Notes: generated by a model not told the origin, from the sequence alone. A stretch of 64,000 nucleotides of DNA from Phycisphaerales bacterium (GCA_027019265.1 JALUWX010000112.1:62001-126000), one strand, 5' to 3'; positions 37,017-46,268 are shown, counted from the stretch's first letter. A program made the numbers and translations.

Positions 37017-38184
37017 GCACAAACGCCCCGACCGCCGCGACCACCACCCCCGGGATCAGCCACACCAGCTGGCGCTCGATGAACCCCATCCAGAACATCG
37101 GGGTCGCGACCCCGATCGCCGCCCACATCATCCAGCGCTGCATCGGGACCCCCGTCGAGTGCGCCCGGACCGCGCGGTACAGCACCGCGCACGGGAACAC
37201 CAGCCCGTAGAACCACAGGAACGACCGGTACCCCACCTCACCCATCGACATCGCCGCGTACGACCCCGCGCGAGCAAGCCCGAGCCCAAGCCCGGCCGCG
37301 AGCAGCGCCGTCCCGTACGAAATCTGCATCGTCCCGATCGAATCCCCCCGGATCGCATGGAGCCGATCCAGATGGACCCGCACCGTGAACACCCACTGAC
37401 ATCCCAGGTGCACCACGAGCCACGCACCGAGCCACTCCGGGACCGCCCACGCGCCACCCCCGAGAATCCACCCAGCGTACCTCGTCGTCAGCACGATCAT
37501 CGCCGCGAACAGCACCCCGAACCCCACCGTGAATCCCACACGCCCGCTCGTCTTCCCGGGCAGATGCTCCCGCGCATGATGGAACGTCCCGTCCAGATAC
37601 GGACACAGCAAGAACCCCAGACACGCCAGCGGCCCAAGGAACCACGCCGAGTACGAAGACTTCGGCGCCTCGATCAGCGCGTCAGTCGCCGCATCCCCAG
37701 CTCCCGTCACGAGCATCGCGACCAGCAGACCGAGCGACACGAGCATCAGAACCGCCGACAGCGCAGGAGCTTTCCCCGCGCGCACGATCCGACCACTCAC
37801 GATCGCAAACGCCACCACAACCGCCCCCGCGCCGAACAGATACGTATCCGTCAGCCCCAGCGCATCCCGGATCATGGGACCAGCCCACAGCGCCCAGTAC
37901 ACGTGATACGCGATCGTCACCACCCCGAACCACCACACCCACCCCGAGTGCTTCTCGACGAACCGCTTCGAAGCTTCTGGGCTGGTGAGCACCCACCCCA
38001 TCGCCGCCGCGCCCACCACATTCGGAACCGCAAACACGATGAACCCCAACCACCCATGATCCCGGAGCAACAACCCCGGGAGGAACATCCCGATACACCA
38101 CGTCCACGAGCACGCAAGGTACGCGCCCCACAAGAGCGGGTTCGTCGTCAACCGAACTGAACCTTCAGCGCCCTCGGCGCTCAT
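36976..38184 (-). CDS. Polytopic membrane protein, unknown function
   Basis: 402 aa. About ten or eleven hydrophobic helices with short loops, no recognised motif. The first helix region is WGAYLACSWTWCIGMFLPGL, the last VWLIPGVVVAAVGAFVL. The pattern of conserved Trp and His in loops (GTFHHAREHLPGK) could mark a cofactor or substrate site but this is speculative. Start overlaps the stop of the hotdog-like gene (ATGA), so the two are translationally coupled. The 3' end overlaps queG. Confidence 0.7.
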   Translation of the reverse strand: MSAEGAEGSVRLTTNPLLWGAYLACSWTWCIGMFLPGLLLRDHGWLGFIVFAVPNVVGAAAMGWVLTSPEASKRFVEKHSGWVWWFGVVTIAYHVYWALWAGPMIRDALGLTDTYLFGAGAVVVAFAIVSGRIVRAGKAPALSAVLMLVSLGLLVAMLVTGAGDAATDALIEAPKSSYSAWFLGPLACLGFLLCPYLDGTFHHAREHLPGKTSGRVGFTVGFGVLFAAMIVLTTRYAGWILGGGAWAVPEWLGAWLVVHLGCQWVFTVRVHLDRLHAIRGDSIGTMQISYGTALLAAGLGLGLARAGSYAAMSMGEVGYRSFLWFYGLVFPCAVLYRAVRAHSTGVPMQRWMMWAAIGVATPMFWMGFIERQLVWLIPGVVVAAVGAFVLKGTDRSDAHTMM

Positions 38185-38930
38185 GCGTCACCCGAAGATT
38201 TGCGCATCTCTTTCTCACGCATCTCTTTTTCCCGATGATGCGACTTCGGCGTCACATGGAACGTCGCCTCGCAGCGCCCCACCCGTTTGGGCTTCTTCCC
38301 CTTCCCGCCCTTCGTCTCCACACCCACCGCCTCGGACTCCCCGTCCTCCGCGCCCTTCCCCTTCTTCCCCAGACTCGGGAGCACCTGGATGATGTCCATC
38401 CGGACCGTGATGTTGAACTCGTTCCCCGTCTCCACGAGCGCATCGATATCGTCCAAGGGGGTGATCCGGTACTCCGCAGGGCCGAAACACGGGCGCAAGA
38501 ACTTGTACTCAAGATGCTTACACACCACCGTGTAATCGCCCCCGCACACCCCGAACACGTACGACCCCCCGGCGATCTCCGAGTTCCCCAGAAGCGCCGC
38601 GCCGGCCATCGCGTTGTACCAGTTCTTGTTAAACCTCCGGAAAGGCAACGTCGCCTTGAACGTGTGCTCATCCACACGTTTCATCGTGATCCCCGAGCGG
38701 AACGCATACGGGAGCCACACCAACGAACACACCCGGTGCCAGAAGTTGTTCTTCACACTGAGCCGCTCAAAGAAGGACTCCAATCGCTCATACAGCGTCG
38801 GCTTCCGCGATTTCGACACCTCACGCGAATCGCCCGCGTTCGGTTCCGGAGCCGCAATCTTCGCCGGCTCCATCGCCTCGATCGTCGGCTCGTTCCCGCT
38901 GTCCTGGATGGGTTCTGTCTGTGTACTCAC
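38181..38930 (-). CDS. DUF4442/hotdog-like protein
   Basis: 249 aa. After about 50 polar residues, RMTFKATLPFRRFNKNWYNAM-type sequence (about 85-105) and AGAALLGNSEIAGGSYV resemble the DUF4442 (PaaI-like hotdog thioesterase) family; the C-terminal 50 residues are Lys/Arg/Glu-rich. Enzyme activity is unproven. Two in-frame GTG starts exist; 38930 is chosen because the TACAAT box at 38942-38947 would leave only 2 nt before 38939 but 11 nt before 38930. Coupled to the membrane protein downstream. Confidence 0.55.
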   Translation of the reverse strand: MSTQTEPIQDSGNEPTIEAMEPAKIAAPEPNAGDSREVSKSRKPTLYERLESFFERLSVKNNFWHRVCSLVWLPYAFRSGITMKRVDEHTFKATLPFRRFNKNWYNAMAGAALLGNSEIAGGSYVFGVCGGDYTVVCKHLEYKFLRPCFGPAEYRITPLDDIDALVETGNEFNITVRMDIIQVLPSLGKKGKGAEDGESEAVGVETKGGKGKKPKRVGRCEATFHVTPKSHHREKEMREKEMRKSSGDA

Positions 38931-38941
38931 GGCGTTCACCG

Positions 38942-38947
38942 ATTGTA
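38942..38947 (-). promoter_or_regulatory. -10 box of the DUF4442-like gene
   Basis: Minus-strand TACAAT, 11 nt before the chosen GTG start and 2 nt before an upstream GTG. It leaves at most a very short leader. Confidence 0.4.
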
Positions 38948-38984
38948 GTGCACCACACCCCCCGAGACCCGATTCTCACCAACC

Positions 38985-39995
38985 TCACCCACCAACACCC
39001 GCCTCCACGAGCGTAAACCACCCGTGCTCATCACGTTCCACCCTCACGAACGGGTCCCCGGGCTCGTGGTCCAGCACCAGCACCCACCCACGCTCCGCCG
39101 CCTCCTCCAGGAACCACCCCTTCGTCACCATCGACGTATAGGGCTCCACGTCGTACGACAACGAATACGCCTGACCCCCGTGCCACCTCGTCGGCATCAC
39201 GTCCGGCGTAAACACCAGCTCCCGACCCTCCACATCCGTGAAGTGCACCGCTTGCTGTCCCCACGTATGACCCGGAACCAGGAACACCCGGACCCCCGGG
39301 AGCACCTCCGTCATCCGCTCCTCAACCCCCGCTTTCGGGCGCTCGTCCCGCGAGGGCTTCCGATTCAGCGGGAACGGCCTGGGCGAATCGACCAAACGCA
39401 TCCGCGCTTTCCCACCCCCAAGCGGTAACGACTCGTCCTCGAACGGGAGCAGATGATCCCGGTAGTACGTCCTCGTCATCACCGCGTCGTTGTTCCGCGC
39501 GTCCACCCACTCCCGGCGCTGCACGATCAGCTCCGCGTTCTCGAACGTGAACCGCACCCGGGGCTCGTCCCCCGAAGCCGCGCCGGGTTTCGTCGCCGTC
39601 CAGTGGGGCTCCTCCCCCTCGCGCACGCGCCTCGTCAGCCCCCCAGCATGATCGAAGTGCAGGTGCGACACGATCACATGATCGATCTCCTTCGGATCCA
39701 CCCCCACGCGCACGACCTCGCTCTCGACCGTGCGCCCGTCGAGCCCGAAGATCTTCGACATCTTCTCGTCGAGCTTGTCCCCCGTCCCCGCTTCGATCAG
39801 CACCCGACGTTTCCGCCCCAGCTCCGGGTCCACGTCCTCCGACTCGAGGAGCACACAGTTGTGCATCAGCTCGATCCGGTTCTTCTCATCGGGCTCCACC
39901 GAGCGCGTCCACACCACCTTCGGGATCACCCCGAACATCCCGCCCCCATCAAGAAGAAACCGACCAGCCCGAAGCAACGTCCATGTGTATCGCAT
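38985..39995 (-). CDS. Metallo-beta-lactamase-fold hydrolase
   Basis: 336 aa. Metal-binding motif SHLHFDHAGG (HxHxDH) in the first half, with the further His in VPGHTWGQQAV and Asp/His in FTPDVMPTRWHG. MBL-superfamily hydrolase, probably a lactonase or similar; substrate not predictable. Start MRYTWTLLRAG at 39995 is preceded by TACGCT with a 5-nt gap; an upstream in-frame ATG (40022) is rejected. About 25 residues precede the first fold strand. Confidence 0.85.
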   Translation of the reverse strand: MRYTWTLLRAGRFLLDGGGMFGVIPKVVWTRSVEPDEKNRIELMHNCVLLESEDVDPELGRKRRVLIEAGTGDKLDEKMSKIFGLDGRTVESEVVRVGVDPKEIDHVIVSHLHFDHAGGLTRRVREGEEPHWTATKPGAASGDEPRVRFTFENAELIVQRREWVDARNNDAVMTRTYYRDHLLPFEDESLPLGGGKARMRLVDSPRPFPLNRKPSRDERPKAGVEERMTEVLPGVRVFLVPGHTWGQQAVHFTDVEGRELVFTPDVMPTRWHGGQAYSLSYDVEPYTSMVTKGWFLEEAAERGWVLVLDHEPGDPFVRVERDEHGWFTLVEAGVGG

Positions 39996-40000
39996 GGCCC

Positions 40001-40006
40001 AGCGTA
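40001..40006 (-). promoter_or_regulatory. -10 box of the MBL-fold gene, leaderless arrangement
   Basis: Minus-strand TACGCT, then GGGCC (5 nt), then ATG. Lies 14 nt beyond the T-run of the GAPDH terminator. Confidence 0.55.
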
Positions 40007-40020
40007 TGCGCACCCACACC

Positions 40021-40050
40021 AAAAAACGCGGGCACCCGAAGGCGCCCGCG
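40021..40050 (-). terminator. Intrinsic terminator of the GAPDH gene
   Basis: CGCGGGC (40027-40033) with GCCCGCG (40044-40050), extended by ACC/GGT around a TTCG-type loop on the minus strand, then six T (A6 at 40021-40026). Confidence 0.88.
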
Positions 40051-40098
40051 CTCTGATATCACCCAAAGAGTGGGGGAGTGAAAGGGGAGGCGAAAGCC

Positions 40099-41136
40099 TT
40101 ACAGCCCGTCCTTCTCACCCATCATCTTCATCATGTCCACACAGCGGTTCGCGTACCCCGCCTCGTTGTCGTACCACGAGATGATCTTGAAGAAGTTCGC
40201 GTTCATCTCGATCCCCGCGCCCGCGTCGTAGATCGACGAACGGGGATCACCCACGAAGTCGCTCGACACAACCTGCTCCTCCGTGTACCCGAGCACACCC
40301 GACATCGCGCCCTCCGAAGCCGCCTTCATCGCCGCGTTGATCTCCGCGAGCGTCGTGGACTTCTCCGTCCGGAACGTCAGGTCCACAGCGGACACATCCG
40401 CCGTCGGAACCCGGAACGCCATCCCCGTCAGCTTCCCCTTCGTCTCGGGGAGACACAGACCGACGGCCTTCGCCGCACCCGTGCTTGCCGGGATGATGTT
40501 CTGATACGCATTCCGACCCCCGCGCCAATCCTTCTTCGAAGGACCGTCCTGGGTCGGCTGCGTCGCCGTCGCCGCGTGCACCGTCGTCATCAGACCCTCG
40601 ATGAGCCCGAAGTTGTCCAGGATCACCTTCGTGATCGGCGCAAGACAGTTCGTCGTGCACGAAGCGTTCGAGATGATCGTGTCCGTCTCCGGGTTGTACT
40701 TCCCGCAGTTCACCTTGTGCACGTACGTCGGAACCGTGTCCGGTGTCTTCGTCGGCGCCGAGATCACCACACGCTTGCACCCGTTGTTGTCGATGTGCTT
40801 CTGCGCGTCCTCACCCGTGGTGAACAGACCCGTGCTCTCGAGCACGTAGTCCACACCCATGTCGCCCCACTTCAGATTCGTCGGGTCACGCTCCGCCGTG
40901 CAGATCGTCTTCTTCCCGTTGACCGTGAACGACCCCTCCTCCGCGCTGACCTCAGCGGGCTTCCCGTCGATCAGGAAACGACCGTGCATGGTGTCGTACT
41001 TCAGCAAGTACGCAAGGTTGTCCGACCCCACCAGGTCATTGATCGCCACGACCTCGATCCCCGGCGTGTTCGCCGCGATCCGATACACGAGACGACCGAT
41101 CCGTCCGAAACCGTTGATACCGACTTTGATGCTCAT
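40099..41136 (-). CDS. gap: Glyceraldehyde-3-phosphate dehydrogenase
   Basis: 345 aa. NAD-binding start [14 protein letters not shown], catalytic Cys in [12 protein letters not shown], and [17 protein letters not shown] at the C-terminus. Phosphorylating type I GAPDH. Length slightly above the typical 335 aa, with small insertions (for example [17 protein letters not shown]). Preceded by GGACGG. Independent transcription unit with its own terminator. Confidence 0.97.
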   Translation of the reverse strand: MSIKVGINGFGRIGRLVYRIAANTPGIEVVAINDLVGSDNLAYLLKYDTMHGRFLIDGKPAEVSAEEGSFTVNGKKTICTAERDPTNLKWGDMGVDYVLESTGLFTTGEDAQKHIDNNGCKRVVISAPTKTPDTVPTYVHKVNCGKYNPETDTIISNASCTTNCLAPITKVILDNFGLIEGLMTTVHAATATQPTQDGPSKKDWRGGRNAYQNIIPASTGAAKAVGLCLPETKGKLTGMAFRVPTADVSAVDLTFRTEKSTTLAEINAAMKAASEGAMSGVLGYTEEQVVSSDFVGDPRSSIYDAGAGIEMNANFFKIISWYDNEAGYANRCVDMMKMMGEKDGL

Positions 41137-41245
41137 GGAATCCGTCCTGTCTGATCAAGAAGTGCGTCCGAGCCAGAAATGCAACTCAACCCGACTCTAC
41201 GGCCCCCCATTCCCGATTTCCCCCTCCCCACGATCAAGATCCCCC

Positions 41246-43111
41246 TCAGTCCCGGATATCCGACATCACCCGGGGTGGAAACGCCGCCCGGAGCGCATTC
41301 GCCACCGCGAACACATCGATCACCTCCTGAGAGATCGCACCCGCAACCGGGGGCAGATACCCCATCGCCGCAAGGATCATCCCCACAACGCTCAACAACA
41401 TCCCCCCAACCGCGCTCTGCAACGCGATCCGCCGCATGTGCTTCGAGATATGGAAAAACTCGTCCACCCGTTCCAGGGTCGAGTCCATGATCACCACACC
41501 CGCCGCCTCCGTCGTGATATCCGACGCCTGACCAAACGCGATCCCCACCGTCGCAAGCGAGAGCGCCGGCGCATCGTTGATCCCGTCCCCCACGAAACAC
41601 GTCCGCGCCTTCTCCATCTCCTCCCGGACGATCCCCACCTTCTCTTCCGGCGTCCGCTCCGCGATCACATCCCGGATCCCCACCTTCTCCCCCAGATACC
41701 GCGCCTCCGACTCCCGGTCCCCCGACACCAGCATCACCTTGTCGTACCCATGCTTCCTCGACAGATGCTCGATAAACAGCTTCCCGTCCTTCCTGGGCTC
41801 GTCCCGGAACTTCACCGTGGCCGCATACGTGCCATCGAGCACCACCACACACTCAAGCCCGGCCGTCTGCTCCGGGAGCAGCCCTACCCCATCCGGATCG
41901 ATCCCCCCCAAAGCCTTCCGACCCGTCACAAGCACCCGTGTCCCCGAGATCAACCCCTCAAGCCCCTGCCCGGGCTTCTCCGAAACCTCCGTCGGCTCCG
42001 AGATCGACACCCCACGCGCCTCCCCGAGCTCCACGATCGCGTCCGACAATGGGTGCTTCGAATACCGCTCGAGCGACACAATCATCGACAGCAGCTTCCC
42101 CTCGTCCACCCCATCCCGCGCGATGATCTCCGTCACCACCGGGGTCCCGTAGGTCAGCGTCCCAGTTTTGTCGAAGATGATCGTCTTGCACGTGTTGATC
42201 ACCTCGAGCGCCCCCGGGTCCTTGACCACGATCCCGCGCTTCGCCGACAGCGAGATCGACCCGATGATCGCGACCGGGATCCCGATCAGAAGCGGACACG
42301 GGGTCGCAACCACCAGCACCGCGAGGAACCGGGTCGGATCACCACTGATCACCCAAGCCACAATCGCCAGCGCCACCGCGATCGGTGTATACACCGCGCC
42401 CAGCTGATCCCCGAGCCGGCGCATGTGCGGCTTCCGCTCCTCCGTGTCCCGCATCACCTGCATGATCTTCGCGTACCGAGAATCCACCGCTTCCCGGGTC
42501 GCCTCGATCGTGATCGCCGACTCCCCGTTCACCGACCCCGAGATCACGCTCGACCCCGGCGCCTTCGACATCAGGTACGGCTCCCCCGTCAGGAAGCTCT
42601 CGTCCATCACCCCATGCCCATCCACCACCACCCCGTCCACCGGCGCCGTTTCGTGCGGAAAGATCGTCAGATGATCCCCGACCCGGACCTCCTCGAGCGC
42701 CACATCCTCGAGCGACCCCTCCCGTTTGATGTGCGCCACCGAAGGCATCCGCTTCGCCAGCGCCTTGAGCACGCTCGAAGCATTCGCCACCGCGTACCGC
42801 TCCAGCGCCTCCCCACCCGACAACATCAGCACCACGAACGACCCCGCCAGATACTCACCCAGCAGCACCGACGTCACGATCGAGATCCCCGCAAGCAGAT
42901 CCGACCCGAACTCCCGTTTCAGCGCCTTCCCCACCAGTTCCACAACCAGCGGCGTCCCCCCCAGCCCCAAGCACACCCATAGCACCCACCGCGCCTCCTC
43001 GATCGACACCCCCATCCCGAAACGCAGCACCAGGTACACCACGATCGTCACGATCGCGATCGCCGCGATCACGATCTCGCGCCTGTCCCAGAGCCAACGC
43101 AACCCCTTCAT
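41246..43111 (-). CDS. Heavy-metal-transporting P1B-type ATPase with TPCP motif
   Basis: 621 aa. Actuator TGEP at 175-178, phosphorylation DKTGTLT at 314-320, and hinge GDGINDAPAL. The membrane motif is TPCP (270-273) rather than CPC. No N-terminal metal-binding domain; protein begins directly with membrane helices. C-terminal end is not His-rich. Cargo metal is unknown; the TPCP class has been linked to nickel, cobalt or iron in some reports. Start overlaps the dihydroorotase stop (ATGA). Fragments upstream in another frame are rejected. Confidence 0.85.
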   Translation of the reverse strand: MKGLRWLWDRREIVIAAIAIVTIVVYLVLRFGMGVSIEEARWVLWVCLGLGGTPLVVELVGKALKREFGSDLLAGISIVTSVLLGEYLAGSFVVLMLSGGEALERYAVANASSVLKALAKRMPSVAHIKREGSLEDVALEEVRVGDHLTIFPHETAPVDGVVVDGHGVMDESFLTGEPYLMSKAPGSSVISGSVNGESAITIEATREAVDSRYAKIMQVMRDTEERKPHMRRLGDQLGAVYTPIAVALAIVAWVISGDPTRFLAVLVVATPCPLLIGIPVAIIGSISLSAKRGIVVKDPGALEVINTCKTIIFDKTGTLTYGTPVVTEIIARDGVDEGKLLSMIVSLERYSKHPLSDAIVELGEARGVSISEPTEVSEKPGQGLEGLISGTRVLVTGRKALGGIDPDGVGLLPEQTAGLECVVVLDGTYAATVKFRDEPRKDGKLFIEHLSRKHGYDKVMLVSGDRESEARYLGEKVGIRDVIAERTPEEKVGIVREEMEKARTCFVGDGINDAPALSLATVGIAFGQASDITTEAAGVVIMDSTLERVDEFFHISKHMRRIALQSAVGGMLLSVVGMILAAMGYLPPVAGAISQEVIDVFAVANALRAAFPPRVMSDIRD

Positions 43112-44433
43112 CGCGACAGCGCCCCCTCCATCTCGTACCGAACCTCGCCGCCCACGATCGTCATCACCGCGCGCACCCCCATCTCCCAACCAAGGAACGG
43201 CGTGTTCACGCTCTTCCCACCCAGATCCTCCTCGCGCAGCGTCCACGAGTGATCCGGATCGATCACCGTCACATCCGCCGTCCCCCCGACCTTCAGCGAC
43301 CCGATCCCGCATCCGTCCAAGCAGCACAGCTTCGCCGGGTTGATCGTCATCATCTCGAGCATGTCGCGCCACCCGATCACCCCCGTCTCGATCAGCGCCT
43401 TGTGGTACAGCCCCAGCGCCGACTCGAGCCCGATGATCCCGAACGGCGCCGCCGCCACCGGGTTCCGTTTCTCGTCCGAGTGATGCGGCGCATGGTCCGT
43501 CGCAAGGATCGTGATGATCCCCTCACGGATCCCCTCCTTGAGCGCATCGATATCCGACTGCTCCCGGAGCGGCGGGTTCATCTTCGCCATCGACCCCTGC
43601 TTCTCAACCGCTTCGTCCGTCAGCAGCAAGTGGTGGGGGGACGCTTCCGCCGTCACGGGCTGACCCTCGCGCTGCGCCCGCGCCACGATCTCCACCGACC
43701 CCCCCGAAGACATGTGCTGCACGTGGTACGCGCACCCGATCCCCGAGTTGAGCCGAACATCGCGCTCGATGATCAGCTCCTCCGCCTCGCGCACCCACCC
43801 CTTGAGCCCGAGCTTCTGCGCCACCTCCCCAGCGTGCATCACCGCGCCCTGGGTCAGCGTCGTCTCCTGACAGTGCTGCATGAACGCTTTCCCCGTCGGA
43901 GCCACCGTCGCAAGCACCGCGCGCATCACGTTCGCGCTCTCGATCACATCCCCATCGTCCGAGAACCCGACGGCCCCAGCCCGATCGCACAGCCCGATCT
44001 CCGCGAGCCGCTCCCCCTTCCGACCCGCCGTCGCGCACGCGACACTGAACACCCGACACTTCCCCTCCCGCGCCGACTTCGAAGCCACATACTCCACCAT
44101 CTCCGGCGAATCGAGCGCCGGCGACGTGTTGGGCATACAGCACACCGTCGTGAACCCCCCGATCACCGCCGCGTTCGTCCCGCTCGCGATGTCCTCTTTA
44201 TGCGTCTGCCCCGGGTCCCTCAGGTGCACATGCGGGTCGATGAGCCCCGGAGCCACGATCAGCCCCTCACATTCCACCACCCGATCGAACCCCGAAGGAT
44301 CCACCGATTCCCCGATCTCCCGGATGGTTCCCCCCTCCAGCACCACATCGCGGGTCGCATCCAGACCCGAACCCGGGTCAACGACACGCCCTCCACGGAG
44401 CAGAACACTCCCCGACTTCGTTGAATCGCTCAT
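43108..44433 (-). CDS. pyrC: Dihydroorotase (PyrC, class I type)
   Basis: 441 aa. Third step of pyrimidine synthesis: carbamoyl aspartate to dihydroorotate. Metal-binding DPHVHLRDPGQTHKEDI, GGFTTVCCMPNTSPALDS, a central MQHCQE and a HMSSGGSVEIV segment, and ILATDHAPHHSDEK near the end, all class I dihydroorotase hallmarks. The start is leaderless with TATCGT 5 nt upstream. It is translationally coupled to the P1B ATPase, an unusual pairing. Divergent from tRNA-Pro. Confidence 0.94.
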   Translation of the reverse strand: MSDSTKSGSVLLRGGRVVDPGSGLDATRDVVLEGGTIREIGESVDPSGFDRVVECEGLIVAPGLIDPHVHLRDPGQTHKEDIASGTNAAVIGGFTTVCCMPNTSPALDSPEMVEYVASKSAREGKCRVFSVACATAGRKGERLAEIGLCDRAGAVGFSDDGDVIESANVMRAVLATVAPTGKAFMQHCQETTLTQGAVMHAGEVAQKLGLKGWVREAEELIIERDVRLNSGIGCAYHVQHMSSGGSVEIVARAQREGQPVTAEASPHHLLLTDEAVEKQGSMAKMNPPLREQSDIDALKEGIREGIITILATDHAPHHSDEKRNPVAAAPFGIIGLESALGLYHKALIETGVIGWRDMLEMMTINPAKLCCLDGCGIGSLKVGGTADVTVIDPDHSWTLREEDLGGKSVNTPFLGWEMGVRAVMTIVGGEVRYEMEGALSR

Positions 44434-44438
44434 CCCCG

Positions 44439-44444
44439 ACGATA
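44439..44444 (-). promoter_or_regulatory. -10 box of pyrC, leaderless arrangement
   Basis: Minus-strand TATCGT, then CGGGG (5 nt), then ATG. No Shine-Dalgarno can fit. Confidence 0.55.
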
Positions 44445-44473
44445 GCCCCCCTCGCCCCGCCCGATTTCCGCGC

Positions 44474-44479
44474 TATCAT
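44474..44479 (+). promoter_or_regulatory. -10 box of tRNA-Pro
   Basis: TATCAT about 28 nt before the tRNA 5' end, oriented toward it. A -35 element is not clear. Confidence 0.4.
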
Positions 44480-44507
44480 CACGACCGCTCGAAAGAGCAA
44501 ACACCAC

Positions 44508-44582
44508 CGGGGTGTAGCGCAGCTTGGTTAGCGCGTCTGACTGGGGGTCAGAAGGTCGGAGGTTCGAATCCTCTCACCCCGA
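44508..44582 (+). tRNA. tRNA-Pro (anticodon GGG)
   Basis: Acceptor stem CGGGGTG (44508-44514) pairs with CACCCCG (44575-44581), discriminator A at 44582. Anticodon stem TCTGA/TCAGA with loop CTGGGGG, giving anticodon GGG, which reads CCC codons. T-arm contains GGTTCGAATCC. No encoded CCA. The gene sits at the left edge of the AT-richer patch. Confidence 0.95.
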
Positions 44583-44596
44583 TTCTTTGAGTGACC

Positions 44597-44626
44597 AAGC
44601 CCTTCGGCGAGCGCGTCGAAGGGCTT
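44597..44626 (+). terminator. Hairpin terminator after tRNA-Pro
   Basis: AAGCCCTTCG (44597-44606) with CGAAGGGCTT (44617-44626), a 10-bp perfect stem with a 10-nt loop, followed by TCTC. T-tract is weak. Confidence 0.65.
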
Positions 44627-45041
44627 TCTCATTGTGGGGGGTTGGGGATTGTGACGTAGAGCGAATAGTTCATGCTGGCGATTTTGAAGCTACGTCGCTT
44701 GGAGGCGCATTGCGCGAAACGGGGTATGTACTAAGTGCATCGTTTCAAATGTGCTCCATGACTATGACTGATGAAACTCTGACTCTGACAGGATCTGTGA
44801 GTTGACTCTTCCTCAGAACAAGTCCGCCTGCTATGCGGCAACACAGCGGGGTGGATGCCTCGATTAAGAGGAATTCTGATGCAATTCAGTACACTCAGCC
44901 GAATCAATCATAACGCAACTGCGGAAGGTAGGAGTGATGTTGGATCAGGGTGTAGCCGTCCACGAGATTTCATGTCAGATCGGCGTGGCCAAGCAGACGT
45001 TTGGTTGTTAATAAAAATTATATGTTGAAGGAGGATTCACA
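44627..45041 (+). other. AT-richer region after tRNA-Pro without an intact gene
   Basis: Compositionally unlike the rest of the window (visibly more A/T, including TTAATAAAAATTATATG). From about 44880 it contains an IS3-type transposase fragment. The rest (44631-44879) shows no supported open frame; an in-frame ATG reading from inside the tRNA is chance. Confidence 0.6.
44880..45011 (+). pseudogene. Decayed IS3-family transposase OrfA fragment
   Basis: The frame ending at the TAA at 45009 translates to AESIITQLRKVGVMLDQG followed by VAVHEISCQIGVAKQTFGC. This matches the helix-turn-helix start of IS3-family OrfA proteins (generic form: EQII-KLREVEVLLSQG, then VAEACRQIGVTEQTYYRWR). Here the reading stops right after QTF, and an in-frame TGA lies at 44877-44879. 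So only about 40 residues remain; no OrfB and no terminal inverted repeats are visible. The match is from memory of the family, not a search. Confidence 0.6.
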
Positions 45042-46268
45042 ATGCGAGCAAAGTCGATTTTCAGGCGTTTCGGAGTAGTGTTGGGTGTATTTTGTATGTA
45101 CAGCGGGGCCATGGCGATCGATGGCGGGACTCCCCCGGCAAGCACCGACACACGTTTTGATGCTGTTGCAGGGTTTTCGCTGACCTCATGGCTTGAGGTC
45201 ACGGATCCGAGTGATTCGCGATACGGGAACACCTCCTGCGGAGCAACCTTGATTGATCAGCATCATGCGATTCTGGCGCGTCATTGTCTTCCTGTGCAAT
45301 TTGACAGCTCAAATCCGCCAGAGCCTTACGCATATTCGCTGCGATTCAGGCGAAAAACGGATGGTACTGTGGGCGGGTTCCAGGATCCGCCCAGCGCATT
45401 TCATGATGTTGAGATTGACTACTTCTTGTTCTCTGAGCAGAATTTGCCGCATCACGAAAACCCGGGCGAGACACTCGCCAACCCCGACCTCGTGATCGCG
45501 CATTTGGCGACTCCGGTCACGCATATCAATCCACTGGATTTTGCTAGCGAAGCCGAAGTTGTTGCAAACCTGGGTGAGCCTGCGTGGCTGGTTTCGTGGG
45601 CTCGTCGGGCGATGCGGGCATGTGACTCCGCTGTTCCCTCCGGGGTATCATCGATCACGGTTGGGTGGAATGAGCCGGGGAGTTGTGGTGTCGAAAACAA
45701 TGATTCGGGAGGAGGGCTCATCATTGAAGTTTATGATGATGTCGCTGAAATCTATGTGCCGAAGCTCGCGGGAGTGATAGTGCAATTTGGATCGGCCGTC
45801 CGCCCACAGATCCATCAGGCACTGGAGACGGAATGCGTGTATGCATGGGCAAGCTATGCGGATTTCGTGCTGCCTGAATATTCGTGTGACAGTATTCTAT
45901 CTGTCGATTTGAACAATAACTACATGGTCGATGAGGGAGATATCGCGTTGCTCACAGCCATGCAAGGGCCTTGCAGTGGTGGGGATCCGTGCTCTGCGTT
46001 CGATCTTGATCAAGACGGCGTCTTGACCAAGGCAGAAATCAACCTGATTGTCTCGTTGATGATCCCGGCACTGGGCAACAGGTGTGAATGTATTGAAGAT
46101 ATAAATGACGATGGGATGATCGACAGCGCCGACTTGGCAGAGTTGACAGCGGCGTGGGGTTTGTGCCCTTGTGATGACATCTGCCCCGCCGATTTTAACA
46201 AAGATTACGCGGTCGACTCAGCTGATCTGGCGATGTTGCTTGCGGCATGGGGTCCTTGTGATCACTGA
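45042..46268 (+). CDS. Secreted trypsin-like serine protease with EF-hand/dockerin-like C-terminus
   Basis: 408 aa. Signal peptide (1-25, GVFCMYSGAMA). A chymotrypsin-fold domain with His81 (AILARHCL), Asp149 (NPDLVIAHLATP) and Ser222 (NNDSGGGLI), each in the usual context, though the Gly before Asp-Ser and the Pro after Gly-Gly are changed. The C-terminus (about 290-408) has four DxN/DxDG loops such as DLNNNYMVDEGD, DLDQDGVLTKAE, DINDDGMIDSADLAEL and DFNKDYAVDSADLAML, resembling EF-hand or dockerin repeats. Strong AAGGAGG ribosome-binding site. Third positions are less GC-biased than in neighbouring genes, suggesting foreign origin. Confidence 0.8.
   Translation: MRAKSIFRRFGVVLGVFCMYSGAMAIDGGTPPASTDTRFDAVAGFSLTSWLEVTDPSDSRYGNTSCGATLIDQHHAILARHCLPVQFDSSNPPEPYAYSLRFRRKTDGTVGGFQDPPSAFHDVEIDYFLFSEQNLPHHENPGETLANPDLVIAHLATPVTHINPLDFASEAEVVANLGEPAWLVSWARRAMRACDSAVPSGVSSITVGWNEPGSCGVENNDSGGGLIIEVYDDVAEIYVPKLAGVIVQFGSAVRPQIHQALETECVYAWASYADFVLPEYSCDSILSVDLNNNYMVDEGDIALLTAMQGPCSGGDPCSAFDLDQDGVLTKAEINLIVSLMIPALGNRCECIEDINDDGMIDSADLAELTAAWGLCPCDDICPADFNKDYAVDSADLAMLLAAWGPCDH

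Noticed and set aside
44524-44805. Open frame starting inside tRNA-Pro
   Set aside because: Begins within a mature tRNA and passes through its terminator; no similarity or ribosome-binding site.
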